From the NCBI RefSeq assembly GCF_947493595.1, contig NZ_CANLRL010000003.1:310001-374000 (forward strand): a DNA stretch of 64,000 nucleotides. The letters run 5' to 3'. Source of the DNA: an uncultured Shimia sp. GTDB taxonomy: Bacteria > Pseudomonadota > Alphaproteobacteria > Rhodobacterales > Rhodobacteraceae. The notes under the pieces are model-generated. The model saw only the letters and a list, made by a program, of their open reading frames with translations, did no database searches and was not told the DNA's origin. Position numbers and translations under genes: made by a program. The first letter of the stretch is position 1. The number at the start of each line of letters is the position of its first letter. Below, piece after piece: positions 52,314 through 60,492 of this stretch.

Positions 52314-52640
52314 GTCCAAAGCGACGCAACAACGTGGGATGTTGGGTCTTGGAGCCTATTTTATAACTCTCTTACTGGCATTTTCAGAAGGATGCGCTGC
52401 TTCATCAGTTAGAGAGATGAGTGGCTGCAATGGGCCGACAGCGGCTGTTCTGTCAATTTCGACTAAGGTCCGGAAAGTCCGCAGTCTGTGAATTCGACCT
52501 CTGATCCTTGCTGCACGCTGCGCGAATGGCTGGTTTTCACGCTGCGCGGGAGCACCCAATTTTACGCTGACGCAGCATTTTCTACGCTGCGAGCGCAGGC
52601 AGGGGGAAATCGGACTCACAGAATGGGCTCGTTCCGGCCG
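52314..52640. other. Intergenic region with four spaced ACGCTG motifs
   Basis: No gene is supported. ACGCTG occurs at 52515, 52539, 52564 and 52584, spaced 20-25 bp, each in a similar context (CACGCTGCGCG or TACGCTG). The motif resembles the palindromes at 1781-1823. The region lies between convergent genes. Confidence 0.4.
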
Positions 52641-52841
52641 TTAGCTGCGTTTTTCGTTAAGGTCCGGTTCAGTTGAATGATCTGAGCAACGTGGTGGTTC
52701 GGTCCGCTCATCGTCATAAAGCGCTGCCTGCGTCTCGCCGTTGTCCCACTGGTATAGCAGGCCAATTTCTTCGCCTGTCTTTATACACGTAATGCGGCCG
52801 ATGGCTTCGGCCGTTGAGCGAACACTTTCATGTTCGGGCAT
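52641..52841 (-). CDS. Small hypothetical protein cotranscribed with an XRE regulator
   Basis: 66 residues, starting 2 bp after the stop of the regulator gene. The core (IGRITCIKTGEEIGLLYQWD, then GETQAALYDDER) is a compact beta sheet with no signal peptide. It resembles short proteins that accompany XRE regulators on mobile elements. A partner or cofactor role for the regulator is possible; no family is recognised. Confidence 0.55.
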   Translation of the reverse strand: MPEHESVRSTAEAIGRITCIKTGEEIGLLYQWDNGETQAALYDDERTEPPRCSDHSTEPDLNEKRS

Positions 52842-52843
52842 AA

Positions 52844-53056
52844 CTAGCCCCTCTCGTTAAGCAATTCCTTGGGAGCAACATCAAGGGCAAGCGCAATCTG
52901 CTCCAGAATATCGATCGATACTGAATTCTTGGCGAGTTCGATCTCGCTGATGTAGCTGCGGTCCACGTCCGCAGCCAAAGCTAGCTGTTCTTGGCTCATA
53001 CCTTTGGAATTTCTTAGATTCCGGATATTTAACCCTACTTCTTCCCTCAATCTCAT
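52844..53056 (-). CDS. XRE-family transcriptional regulator
   Basis: 70 residues from ATG 53056, chosen because the domain begins right at that point (MRLREEVGLNIRNLRNSKGM). The helix-turn-helix is complete (SQEQLALAADVDRSYISEIE, then LAKNSVSIDILEQIALALDV). This short form is common as a conjugation or defence-island controller. The palindrome GGAATATATTCC lies 37 bp upstream and is a likely operator. The longer frame to 53206 has no supporting start. Confidence 0.8.
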   Translation of the reverse strand: MRLREEVGLNIRNLRNSKGMSQEQLALAADVDRSYISEIELAKNSVSIDILEQIALALDVAPKELLNERG

Positions 53057-53092
53057 GGCCTGTATTCGGCCAGATCGCTGAGATTGCTCTAC

Positions 53093-53104
53093 GGAATATA
53101 TTCC
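53093..53104 (-). promoter_or_regulatory. Candidate operator of the XRE regulator
   Basis: A perfect 12-bp palindrome, GGAATATATTCC, is located 37-48 bp upstream of the regulator start. A related TATTC/GAATA pair at 53063-53098 brackets it loosely. Autoregulation by the XRE protein is inferred. Confidence 0.45.
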
Positions 53105-53214
53105 ACAAAACGCGCGCGAGCCTCGCAAAATGGATACTCGCATATGGTGTAAAGGTGGAGTGTGACCGTAAGCTATCAATAATGTAGTAATGAGATCAAA
53201 AGGCACATATTGAC

Positions 53215-53856
53215 ATGCGGCGCAGACTTATCAGAAATTGGACTGCCGGAACGGTTTTGGCTTTGCTTTCAACCGTGGCTCCACAAGCGGCGAAAGCCTA
53301 TCAGGTCGATTGTGCCATTCTGCTTTGCCTGGCCGGTGGGTGGCCCGCGTCAGCAGAATGTGCCCATGCCCGCGCCGTGTTTATCCGCCGGATCACGCCC
53401 TGGCCGATTGAGCCGCCATTGCAAATCTGGCGTTGTCCTATGGGTATTGCGGAGCGCGCGCCTATGCAAAGCACGGCCCCGAAAATCTGGGAGGCCAGCA
53501 ACCAAACAGGTCAGACGCTCGGCCAAGTCATTCTGACACAGGTGGTTGAAGGCGGTGCCGATATCGACATCAGTGGTCTGGAATTCGATTTCGTGCGCTC
53601 AATCCGCGTCTGGGATGTGCGGTACTATAGTCATCGCGAACGTGGCCGCGACGATGATTGCTCTGAGAGTTACAATATGCGCCTCGGGACCTACGGCACA
53701 CAAGGTGAATTTGGCTGGCAACGCACGACACCAGCGGCCGCCCCACAATGGGTTCTGCCCTCACGACGCTGTTCGTCATCAAACTGGCGGCGCGGGGTCG
53801 GTGTTGAATGGGAGGATCACGAGGGCAACCACGGACATGAGTGGGTGGCCTACTAG
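53215..53856 (+). CDS. TrbM/KikA-like secreted protein
   Basis: 213 residues with a signal peptide (about 1-28, ending AAKA). The mature N-terminus has CAILLCLAGGWPASAECAHA, then AVFIRRITPWPIEPPL and WRCPMG, with a cysteine pattern that recalls TrbM/KikA proteins of conjugative systems. The C-terminal half is beta-rich with more cysteines (DDCSESYN, SRRCSSSNW). It has been separated from the virB operon by about 10 kb of cargo. The TrbM link is a motif-level guess. Confidence 0.5.
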   Translation: MRRRLIRNWTAGTVLALLSTVAPQAAKAYQVDCAILLCLAGGWPASAECAHARAVFIRRITPWPIEPPLQIWRCPMGIAERAPMQSTAPKIWEASNQTGQTLGQVILTQVVEGGADIDISGLEFDFVRSIRVWDVRYYSHRERGRDDDCSESYNMRLGTYGTQGEFGWQRTTPAAAPQWVLPSRRCSSSNWRRGVGVEWEDHEGNHGHEWVAY

Positions 53857-53858
53857 GG

Positions 53859-54164
53859 CTATTCGCCGATGTCTTTCATCCGTTCGGCGATGTCGCCCGC
53901 AATGCGTTCATACAGGGCGGCTTGCTTGTCCCTAGGAGAGCCAGGCTTCGGGTTCCTTCGGCGGATGCGTTTGGCAAGCCAGAAGAGCAGCCGGGCTGCT
54001 GGATCAGACGTCGCATCCGGTTCTGTGGCCGGATACTTCTCCTCTAGGGCCACGACGATTTCCTGGGACAGGCTGCGCCGGTTGAGGGAGGCATGCGTTT
54101 CCAGACGCTTCTTCAGCGCGGCAGGAAGCAAGAGTTTGAATTGGAGCAAAGCTTCTTCTTTCAT
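53859..54164 (-). CDS. Ribbon-helix-helix (Arc-like) regulator
   Basis: 101 residues from ATG 54164. The N-terminal part (LQFKLLLPAALKKRLETHAS, then LNRRSLSQEIVVALEEKYP) is an Arc-type ribbon-helix-helix. The C-terminal half is basic and helical. It is divergent from the small RHH gene at 54234, and two GGACA-N5-TGTCC sites lie between them, so mutual regulation is likely. Its place beside the integrase suggests control of excision. Confidence 0.75.
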   Translation of the reverse strand: MKEEALLQFKLLLPAALKKRLETHASLNRRSLSQEIVVALEEKYPATEPDATSDPAARLLFWLAKRIRRRNPKPGSPRDKQAALYERIAGDIAERMKDIGE

Positions 54165-54175
54165 GATTCCATGAT

Positions 54176-54190
54176 GGACAATATTTGTCC
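54176..54190. promoter_or_regulatory. RHH operator 1 (GGACA-N5-TGTCC)
   Basis: GGACA (54176-54180), ATATT, TGTCC (54186-54190): a perfect inverted repeat between the two divergent ribbon-helix-helix genes. Confidence 0.65.
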
Positions 54191-54200
54191 TCAATGATAT

Positions 54201-54215
54201 GGACATTTAATGTCC
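54201..54215. promoter_or_regulatory. RHH operator 2 (GGACA-N5-TGTCC)
   Basis: GGACA (54201-54205), TTTAA, TGTCC (54211-54215): the same repeat as operator 1 with centres 25 bp apart. Two identical half-site pairs at this spacing suggest cooperative binding. Confidence 0.65.
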
Positions 54216-54233
54216 TTTTGTTGAGGTGTAAAT

Positions 54234-54395
54234 ATGAAGACAACCCAATTCAAACTGAACCTACCAGCGGACGTGAAAGCCTGGCTTGAAGAAGAAGCTG
54301 TGCGGAACTTGCGCTCGCAAGGCGCTCAGGTGGTGTCATGTTTGCGGGCAGCCATGTCGCGGCAAGAAGCCGTGGGTGAGAGGGCTGAAAAATGA
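54234..54395 (+). CDS. Small ribbon-helix-helix protein
   Basis: 53 residues: MKTTQFKLNLPADVKAWLEE opens an Arc-like fold, followed by helices to the stop. The ribosome site is a weak GAGG about 8 bases upstream. The stop overlaps the next gene's ATG by 4 bp (ATGA). It faces the larger RHH gene across twin operators. Likely a DNA-binding regulator of the excision genes that follow; the fold call is good, the role is inferred. Confidence 0.65.
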   Translation: MKTTQFKLNLPADVKAWLEEEAVRNLRSQGAQVVSCLRAAMSRQEAVGERAEK

Positions 54396-54649
54396 GCCCA
54401 AGCCATATCCAGTTGATTCCAACCCCAGAGCTCGCGCTTCTCTTCGGTTACAATGAACCGAGCGCGTCCTTTTATGACTTCTGCCGCAGGACTGGCATCG
54501 CTCCAGTGCCGGGGCGGCGCGGGTGGTATGATCCGAAACTCATCCGGGCGCGATTGGATGCTGTTCAGGGCATCAGCGTGGCAGAACGCGACGCCACTTC
54601 GCAGCCAAGCCTTGTCGCACAGCGGAGAGCGCGCCGTGCCCAGAAGTAA
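54392..54649 (+). CDS. Small DNA-binding protein, candidate excisionase
   Basis: 85 residues, overlapping both neighbours. The middle (TPELALLFGYNEPSASFYDF, then GIAPVPGRRGWYDPKLIRAR) follows a winged-helix plan in which the first helix-turn-helix is followed by a GRRGWYD wing, as in AlpA/excisionase proteins. Position directly before the integrase supports a recombination directionality factor. The tail is strongly basic (AQRRARRAQK). Confidence 0.6.
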   Translation: MSPSHIQLIPTPELALLFGYNEPSASFYDFCRRTGIAPVPGRRGWYDPKLIRARLDAVQGISVAERDATSQPSLVAQRRARRAQK

Positions 54650-55712
54650 CCTTCCCAAGGGCGTCCACCGTGTCCGGCGCAAGGTTGTATCCGGTGTTCG
54701 TTACCATTTCTATGCCTGGCGGGGCGGCCCTAAATTTTGGGAAGGGACGGACCCGAACCCCAAAGAGCCCGAATTTTTCCATGCGTTTTCACAGTGCGGT
54801 ACGCCCGTGAGCCCGGCTGAATATCTGACGACCCACTTGGTCGACGATTTTCTGTCCAGTGCGTCCTTGCCCAAGGCTGAGCGTTCGAAAGCAGATATCC
54901 GCAAGTGGCTGGAACAGTTTCGTGAGGAGTTCGGTGCAGATCCTGTCGCGATGTTCGAAGAGCGCGCCTCGCGGGGCGAGGTCAACAACTGGCGCAAGAA
55001 GTGGCTCCATTCTCCGAAGCAACACGACATGGCGGGCACCCATGCGACACGCGTTCTGAATTGGGCGGTCGAAGAGGGCAAACTGAAAGAGCACCACTGC
55101 CACAAGCTCAAGAAGCTCTACCAATCGAACCGCACAGAAATCATCTGGACGAGCGGCGATATTGCTCAATTCAATAAACAAGCGCCGAAATGGGTACAGA
55201 GGATCCTGACGGCAGGATGCGAAACCGGTTTGCGAGCTGCTGATCTGGTTCAGGTCAAGATGGACCAATTCGAAGACACGCCGCACGGCAAGCGCCTTCG
55301 TTTCAGGACCAGCAAGCGTGGCCAGATCGCATATATCCCAGCCACATCGGCACTTGAGAAACTGATCGCAGAGACGCCGGAAGGCCAAGAGGTGCTGCTT
55401 GTATCAGAGCTTGGCAGGCCTTTGACGGCCCGTTGGGCGTCGAACCAGATCACAAAGTGGCGGCGCGAAGCCCAGATTCCCCCGTGGATCGATGGCCGAG
55501 AGAAGACTCTGTCTGACACGCGCGGGACGGCGGCGACAAGATTGCTGAATGCCGATCTGTCTTTGCGCCAAATCGCAGTTCTGATGGGGTGGTCGGTTCG
55601 CTACGCGGCGCAGGTTATCGAGCATTATGCGCAGGTTAGCCCGGACGAAAGCGATGCGGTTTTGCGCAAGCTCAATCGAGCAAAATCACTGTCTCAAGAC
55701 ACAAAAATGTAA
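54636..55712 (+). CDS. int: Tyrosine recombinase (integrase)
   Basis: 358 residues from GTG 54636, with GGAGA eight bases upstream; an overlap of 14 bp with the previous gene supports it. The core-binding domain spans about 60-160. The catalytic domain shows the first arginine in ETGLRAADL (about R197), the second arginine in DTRGTAATR (about 294; the usual preceding histidine is changed to aspartate), the MGWS segment, and the nucleophile tyrosine in EHYAQV (about 330). It probably integrates the element at the 3' end of tRNA-Cys, 60 bp downstream. Confidence 0.9.
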   Translation: MPRSNLPKGVHRVRRKVVSGVRYHFYAWRGGPKFWEGTDPNPKEPEFFHAFSQCGTPVSPAEYLTTHLVDDFLSSASLPKAERSKADIRKWLEQFREEFGADPVAMFEERASRGEVNNWRKKWLHSPKQHDMAGTHATRVLNWAVEEGKLKEHHCHKLKKLYQSNRTEIIWTSGDIAQFNKQAPKWVQRILTAGCETGLRAADLVQVKMDQFEDTPHGKRLRFRTSKRGQIAYIPATSALEKLIAETPEGQEVLLVSELGRPLTARWASNQITKWRREAQIPPWIDGREKTLSDTRGTAATRLLNADLSLRQIAVLMGWSVRYAAQVIEHYAQVSPDESDAVLRKLNRAKSLSQDTKM

Positions 55713-55774
55713 ACGCCCCTGTAAACGCGGGGCCTCAAACACGGCAAGGAGTGACGCAAGTGATTGTTTTTAAA

Positions 55775-55848
55775 TGGAGGCGAGTACCGGAATCGAACCG
55801 GTGTACACGGATTTGCAATCCGCTGCGTCACCACTCCGCCAACTCGCC
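55775..55848 (-). tRNA. tRNA-Cys (anticodon GCA), attachment site of the element
   Basis: The minus strand gives a 74-base cloverleaf: acceptor GGCGAGT pairing with ACTCGCC, D arm, anticodon loop with GATTGCAAATC (anticodon GCA), T arm CCGG-TTCGATT-CCGG, discriminator U and an encoded CCA. The integrase lies beside its 3' end, so the attachment site is most likely the T arm and acceptor 3' half (about 55775-55810), which the element restores. Confidence 0.95.
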
Positions 55849-56108
55849 ATCCGTGGTGCTCTGAAGTGAGGCTCCAGAGTGGGCGCATAAATGGTATGAA
55901 TCTTGGGAAGGTGCAAGCCCCTTTTTGAGGGCATTTTGTCGAGGGGCACCTCAATGACGTTTCGGCAAGGCTGGGCCTTTGGCGCGGCAGGGGCTTGATA
56001 AGGCGCGCAGAGTTGTCACATTCGGCGAAAAGACAAGCGCATACCGTTGCTGAGAACGCGCGGTTGTGGCAAGAGAACACAACACGAGTCTGAGCACATG
56101 AGAAATCG

Positions 56109-56762
56109 ATGACCGACTATGCCACCCTCCGCACCACTATGGTTGATACGCAGATCCGCCCGTCAGACGTGACCAAGTTCACTGTCATTGAGGCGATGTT
56201 GAACGTGCCGCGCGAGGCCTTTGTGCCCAACAGCCAACGCGACGCGGCATATGTGGACACCTGTGTCTCTTTGGAAAAGGGGCGCGTGGTTCTGGATGCG
56301 CGCACTCTGGCCAAGATGCTGGATGCGTTGGATGTTCAAAATGATGAGTTGGTGCTCGATGTTGGTGCCGGCCTTGGCTATTCCTCGGCAGTCATTGCGC
56401 GTATGGCGGAGGCCGTGATTGCGGTGGAAGATGACGAAGCAAGAGCTTCGGAGGCGCAGGCCGCCCTGAGCGAACAAGGCGCGGACAATGCTGTGGTGCA
56501 TCAGGGCGCGTTGGCGGCTGGCGCTGCTGAGCATGGTCCATATGATGTGATCCTATTGCAGGGCGGCGTTGAGCAGCTGCCGGACGGGCTTTTGACGCAA
56601 CTCAAAGAGGGTGGCCGCATTGCTGCTCTGTTTGTGGAAGGCGCTTTGGGGGTTGTGCGCATCGGTTATAAACTTGATGGTGAGGTCAACTGGACCTTTG
56701 CTTTCAACGCAGGGGCCCCCGTGATGCCTGGTTTCGAAAAAGACCGCGCATTCCAATTATAA
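56109..56762 (+). CDS. Protein-L-isoaspartate O-methyltransferase family protein
   Basis: 217 residues. The PCMT layout is clear: [20 protein letters not shown] then [13 protein letters not shown] at the start, the SAM site [19 protein letters not shown] (about 79-97), and [10 protein letters not shown]. Family members repair isoaspartyl residues. The alphaproteobacterial copy next to tolC is shorter and less like E. coli Pcm, so its substrate is not certain. It is the first host gene after the element and is probably cotranscribed with the outer-membrane gene 42 bp downstream. Confidence 0.82.
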   Translation: MTDYATLRTTMVDTQIRPSDVTKFTVIEAMLNVPREAFVPNSQRDAAYVDTCVSLEKGRVVLDARTLAKMLDALDVQNDELVLDVGAGLGYSSAVIARMAEAVIAVEDDEARASEAQAALSEQGADNAVVHQGALAAGAAEHGPYDVILLQGGVEQLPDGLLTQLKEGGRIAALFVEGALGVVRIGYKLDGEVNWTFAFNAGAPVMPGFEKDRAFQL

Positions 56763-56804
56763 GGCCGACAACAAGCAGGCCACGATACGCAGGAGGCAGC
56801 AGCC

Positions 56805-58217
56805 ATGTTCCAGAAGGTACAAAATGCAGTCCGGCGCGGTGCGCTGGCATGGACCGTTTCAGTGGTGTCTATGAGCGCGGCGCAAGGCCAGACGCTCTCA
56901 GACGCTTTGGCAACCGCGTATGAGCACAGTGGCTTGCTCGAGCAAAACCGGGCGCTTTTGCGCGCGGCTGATGAAGATGTTGCGATCACGCAGGCATTGC
57001 TGCGCCCGATCATCAACTGGTTTGGCAACGTCAACTACGACTACGGTCGGAACGGCGCGGGATCTGTGACTTCGTCTGTTGGCTGGACGCCTTATGCCAA
57101 TATTGGCGTTTCGGCGGACCTGCTGCTGTTTGACAATGGCAACTCCAAGCTGGCGGTTGAGGCTGCAAAGGAATCAGTTCTGGCAACCCGCCAGGCGCTG
57201 GTGTCCGTAGAGCAATCGGTGCTGTTTAACGCAGTGCAGGCGTTTATGGACGTTGTGGCGGACGATGAGCTGGTCAAGCTGCGTCAAAACAACCTCCGTC
57301 TGCTCGAGCGAGAATTGCAGGCAGCACAGGATCGGTTTGAGGTGGGCGAAGTGACCCGGACCGACGTGGCCCTGGCCGAAGCCCGATTGGCGGGCGCGCG
57401 GGCGCAGTTGGCTGCGGCACGTGGCGATCTGGATGCCAGTAAGGAATTTTATGCAGCGGCTGTCGGTGAGCGGCCTGGCAACTTGGTAACGCCGCGAAGC
57501 CTGCCAAAAGCAGCGGGTTCCGTGGAACAAGCCAAAACGGTTGCGGTCCGATCGCACCCGCAGATGTTGCAGGCGCAGTACCAGATTTCGGCGTCTGAAA
57601 TTAATGTAGAGCGGGCGCGGGCGGCGATGGGGCCAACGGTGACGCTAAAAACCAACATCGGTGCGCGACGTGATTTTGATTCGTCGGCCTTTTCCGACTC
57701 TGCCCGTGTGGGTGTTGAGCTGGGCGGACCAATCTACCAGGGCGGCCGCCTGTCGGCACTGCTGCGTCAATCTATGGCCCGTCGGGATGCGGAACGGGCC
57801 AACCTTCATGTGGTGCGCCACAACATTCGCCAGAATGCCGGCACCGCCTGGGCGCGTTTGATCGCGGCTGGCGCGCAAATTCAAGCCAGTGCCCGGCAAG
57901 TGGAAGCATCGCGGATTGCCTTTGAGGGCGTGCGTGAAGAGGCCAAATTGGGTGCGCGGACCACTTTGGATGTCCTGACAGCTGAGCAGGATTTGCTGGA
58001 TGCTGAAGCGGATCGCATTGATGCGCAAGCTGTGCAGATTGTGGCAGCCTACGCGGTTCTGTCCTCCATGGGGTTGTTGACAGTGGATCACCTGAACTTG
58101 CGGGTGGAGCGTTATGATCCGGAAGCCTACTTCAACATGGTGAAAAACGCCCCGGCGCTGCGGTCCGAACAAGGTAAAAAATTAGACCGTGTGCTTAAAG
58201 CAATTGGGAAAGAATAA
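56805..58217 (+). CDS. tolC: TolC-family outer-membrane efflux protein
   Basis: 470 residues with an AGGAGG site upstream and a signal peptide (about 1-29, ending AAQGQ). The two outer-membrane efflux repeats are visible, with long helical coiled coils (for example LVSVEQSVLFNAVQAFMDVV and LEQAKTVAVRSHPQMLQAQY-like segments). It forms the outer-membrane tunnel for type I secretion and multidrug efflux. Standard host gene with no defects. Confidence 0.92.
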   Translation: MFQKVQNAVRRGALAWTVSVVSMSAAQGQTLSDALATAYEHSGLLEQNRALLRAADEDVAITQALLRPIINWFGNVNYDYGRNGAGSVTSSVGWTPYANIGVSADLLLFDNGNSKLAVEAAKESVLATRQALVSVEQSVLFNAVQAFMDVVADDELVKLRQNNLRLLERELQAAQDRFEVGEVTRTDVALAEARLAGARAQLAAARGDLDASKEFYAAAVGERPGNLVTPRSLPKAAGSVEQAKTVAVRSHPQMLQAQYQISASEINVERARAAMGPTVTLKTNIGARRDFDSSAFSDSARVGVELGGPIYQGGRLSALLRQSMARRDAERANLHVVRHNIRQNAGTAWARLIAAGAQIQASARQVEASRIAFEGVREEAKLGARTTLDVLTAEQDLLDAEADRIDAQAVQIVAAYAVLSSMGLLTVDHLNLRVERYDPEAYFNMVKNAPALRSEQGKKLDRVLKAIGKE

Positions 58218-58289
58218 CATTTTTCCTATCTGTTGTGTGGCTTAGCGGCAGAGGCTACACTCTTGGTGAGGTAAGAGTGGTGAATTTCT

Positions 58290-59216
58290 ATGTCCGATCC
58301 AGTGACCAACACGGAAATCGAAGATGTCTTGACGTCTATCCGCCGGCTTGTGTCGGAGAATCGGCCGTTGCCGGACGCGGATAAAGACGAGGCGCCGGTA
58401 CGTCCGGTGGCCTTTGACACGTCTTCGGCGCAGGATGAGATTTCGGAAGAAGAGCCCGCTGCGGTGGAAGCGCCATTGGCGCTTGTTCTGACGCCTGCGT
58501 TGCGGGTTGAGGATGCGCCTGAAACTGAGGCTGACCCAAGCGCGGTTGAGACAAGGGAAGACAGCGACGAGATCGGTGCTTTGGACATTGCCGAAAATGA
58601 TCCGGTTGCCATTGTGGAGATTTCTGAGGCGCAGGTTGAGCCTGAAGCCTTGGAGGTTTCAGTGGCGGGTCAGGACGAGGTTTCTTTTGAATCTGAAGAG
58701 GATACGCCAGACGTCACCGAGGCCGCGCAGGATGAAGTGATGGTGGAGGTGGCCTCTGAGGATGAGGCAGCTGGGCCTGAAGATGAAGCGCCTTTGGCTT
58801 TTGAAGCGGTGAGTGATTCCGCGCCGGAAGAGGCGATGGATGAAGAGCAGCCGTTTGATTTCAAACAAGTGCTGGAAGCGCGGATCCATCAGTTTCGGGA
58901 TGCAACCACCACCGATGAAGTCACGTATGATGGTGATGTGGATGCTGCGCCCGATATGGCCGATGCGGTGATGGATGAGCTGCGCGCGACTATGCCAGAT
59001 GAGATTGCAAGCGCCGGTGATGTCGTCGATGCGGAGGCGCTTTCTGATGCGATGGAAGACGCGGCGGAAATTGACGAGGCAATGCTGCGTGAAATGGTGG
59101 CCGACATTGTGCGCCAAGAGCTGCAGGGCGCGCTGGGTGAGCGGATCACCCGCAATGTGCGCAAGTTGGTACGGCGCGAAATTCACCGCGCATTGGCGGC
59201 GCACGACCTCGGATAG
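58290..59216 (+). CDS. PopZ/DUF2497-like acidic protein
   Basis: 308 residues. The N-terminal helix (TEIEDVLTSIRRLVSENRP) resembles the PopZ N-terminal motif, the middle (about 30-230) is very rich in glutamate and aspartate, and the C-terminal helices (LREMVADIVRQELQGALGER, then RKLVRREIHRAL) resemble the DUF2497 end that makes PopZ self-assemble at poles. The resemblance is by plan, not by strong identity. If right, it is a polar organiser tied to chromosome anchoring. Confidence 0.5.
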   Translation: MSDPVTNTEIEDVLTSIRRLVSENRPLPDADKDEAPVRPVAFDTSSAQDEISEEEPAAVEAPLALVLTPALRVEDAPETEADPSAVETREDSDEIGALDIAENDPVAIVEISEAQVEPEALEVSVAGQDEVSFESEEDTPDVTEAAQDEVMVEVASEDEAAGPEDEAPLAFEAVSDSAPEEAMDEEQPFDFKQVLEARIHQFRDATTTDEVTYDGDVDAAPDMADAVMDELRATMPDEIASAGDVVDAEALSDAMEDAAEIDEAMLREMVADIVRQELQGALGERITRNVRKLVRREIHRALAAHDLG

Positions 59217-59259
59217 GTTAACGCGGCCGCGCTCAAGCAGAATTTTAAACAACAAAAAA

Positions 59260-59284
59260 CGCGCCCATTTGGGCGCGCTTTTTG
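59260..59284. terminator. Bidirectional rho-independent terminator
   Basis: CGCGCCCA (59260-59267) pairs perfectly with TGGGCGCG (59270-59277). It is followed by CTTTTTG rightward and preceded by AACAAAAAA, giving a T tract leftward as well. It ends both the PopZ-like gene and the convergent DUF6280-like gene. Confidence 0.88.
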
Positions 59285-59306
59285 TTAGGCAGCTTGCAGA
59301 ATAGAC

Positions 59307-59627
59307 TTAGGCGGCTTCGGCCTGCGCAGCGGCATTGCGGCGCTCGCTTTCTTCGCGCGACAGCGCAACGGAGGTGCGGACACCTTTGCCAACAAATTCC
59401 ATCAGGCCTTCGACCACACGTTCATTGGGGTCAATCCCTGCGCAGGACAGCACTTCACGACCGTCACGGGACCGCGCCCAACGGGCGATCTGTTCCGGGC
59501 CGTTGCCGTATTTCTTGTCATCTGCAATGGCATCATCCAAGGCCGCGAGCACCACAGCTGCGAACAACTTGCGGGCACGGTTGCCTTGTTCATTGTTGTA
59601 TGCCGCTGCATCAACGAAATCGGTCAT
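59307..59627 (-). CDS. DUF6280-like small conserved protein
   Basis: 106 residues from ATG 59627, with AAGGA seven bases upstream. The sequence (NNEQGNRARKLFAAVVLAAL, then DDAIADDKKYGNGPEQIARW) is a soluble, helical protein typical of Rhodobacterales and matches DUF6280 as I know it. Function unknown. The longer frame to 59738 is not supported. Confidence 0.7.
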   Translation of the reverse strand: MTDFVDAAAYNNEQGNRARKLFAAVVLAALDDAIADDKKYGNGPEQIARWARSRDGREVLSCAGIDPNERVVEGLMEFVGKGVRTSVALSREESERRNAAAQAEAA

Positions 59628-59846
59628 CGAGTCGTCCTTGTGTAATTGCTCTTGTATTTCCGGCGTGGCGCTCCTTATGACGTATCCAAGCCGATTCGGA
59701 TAGTCCGCAGATGCATAGCTTCTATGCGGAATTTGCATAGCATTCTGTGGATTTTTCCCGCGACAGGCTGTCTTGCCAGCTGCCGACTGGGCAGATATAG
59801 GAGGCTAAACTCTCCGATCAACCTTTTTTGCTTAGGTTTTCTTAAT

Positions 59847-60410
59847 ATGCCCAAGATCAACGGTAACGAAATTCGCCCCGGAAACGTGCTGGAGCACAAT
59901 GGCGGTCTTTGGGCCGCTGTGAAAGTGGACCACGTAAAGCCCGGAAAAGGCGGCGCATTTGCGCAGGTCGAAATGAAGAACCTGCGCAATGGTTCCAAGC
60001 TCAACGAACGCTTCCGCTCTGCGGACAAAGTGGAGCGTGTGCGGTTGGAGCAGAAAGATCAGCAGTTCCTTTATGAGGATGATGGCATGCTGATCTTCAT
60101 GGACACCGAGACCTATGAGCAGAACCAAATTTCTGCGGAATTGCTGGGGGATCGTCGTCCCTTCCTGCAGGATGGCATGACCATCGTGGCAGAATTTCAC
60201 GAATCCGAAGCGCTGAACGCCAAGTTGCCACAGAAAGTGATCTGCAAAGTTGTTGAGACAGAGCCGGTGGTCAAAGGCCAAACCGCTGCGAACTCGTTCA
60301 AACCTGCGATCCTGGACAATGGTGTAAAAGTCATGGTGCCACCGTTTGTGGGCCAAGATGAGAGCATCGTCGTGAACACCGAGACCATGGAATATTCCGA
60401 GCGCGCATAA
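59847..60410 (+). CDS. efp: Translation elongation factor P
   Basis: 187 residues from ATG 59847. All three EF-P domains are present: the KOW-like N-domain ([19 protein letters not shown]) with the modified lysine region [12 protein letters not shown], the OB domain ([19 protein letters not shown]), and the C-domain ending [16 protein letters not shown] relieves ribosome stalling at proline runs. The tip residue is K in HVKPGKGGA, the type modified by EpmA in many bacteria. The frame upstream to 59646 is a shadow. Confidence 0.96.
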   Translation: MPKINGNEIRPGNVLEHNGGLWAAVKVDHVKPGKGGAFAQVEMKNLRNGSKLNERFRSADKVERVRLEQKDQQFLYEDDGMLIFMDTETYEQNQISAELLGDRRPFLQDGMTIVAEFHESEALNAKLPQKVICKVVETEPVVKGQTAANSFKPAILDNGVKVMVPPFVGQDESIVVNTETMEYSERA

Positions 60411-60460
60411 ACTGCGTCCGGACATATATCCCCGCGCAACCTGCCGGGGGACAGATTAAG

Positions 60461-60492
60461 AAACCTCCGGTGACACCACTGGAGGTTTTTTT
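60461..60492 (+). terminator. Rho-independent terminator of efp
   Basis: AAACCTCC (60461-60468) pairs with GGAGGTTT (60481-60488), followed by a run of Ts. The GTG of the next gene sits right at its end, so that gene's mRNA would have an almost absent leader unless it reads through. Confidence 0.85.

Larger units (their letters stand above)
1..55777. mobile_element. Integrative and conjugative element integrated at tRNA-Cys (left end outside window)
   Basis: The window holds a relaxase with MobC, a VirD4 coupling protein, a full set of VirB-type channel genes, an ArdC antirestriction gene, and a tyrosine recombinase lying directly against the 3' end of a tRNA gene. These are the core modules of an ICE. 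Between them lie defence and toxin-antitoxin genes, the usual cargo. No second copy of the tRNA 3' end was seen by eye, so the left boundary is probably beyond position 1. A plasmid integrated into the chromosome is an alternative, but no replication or partition genes are present. Confidence 0.85.
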
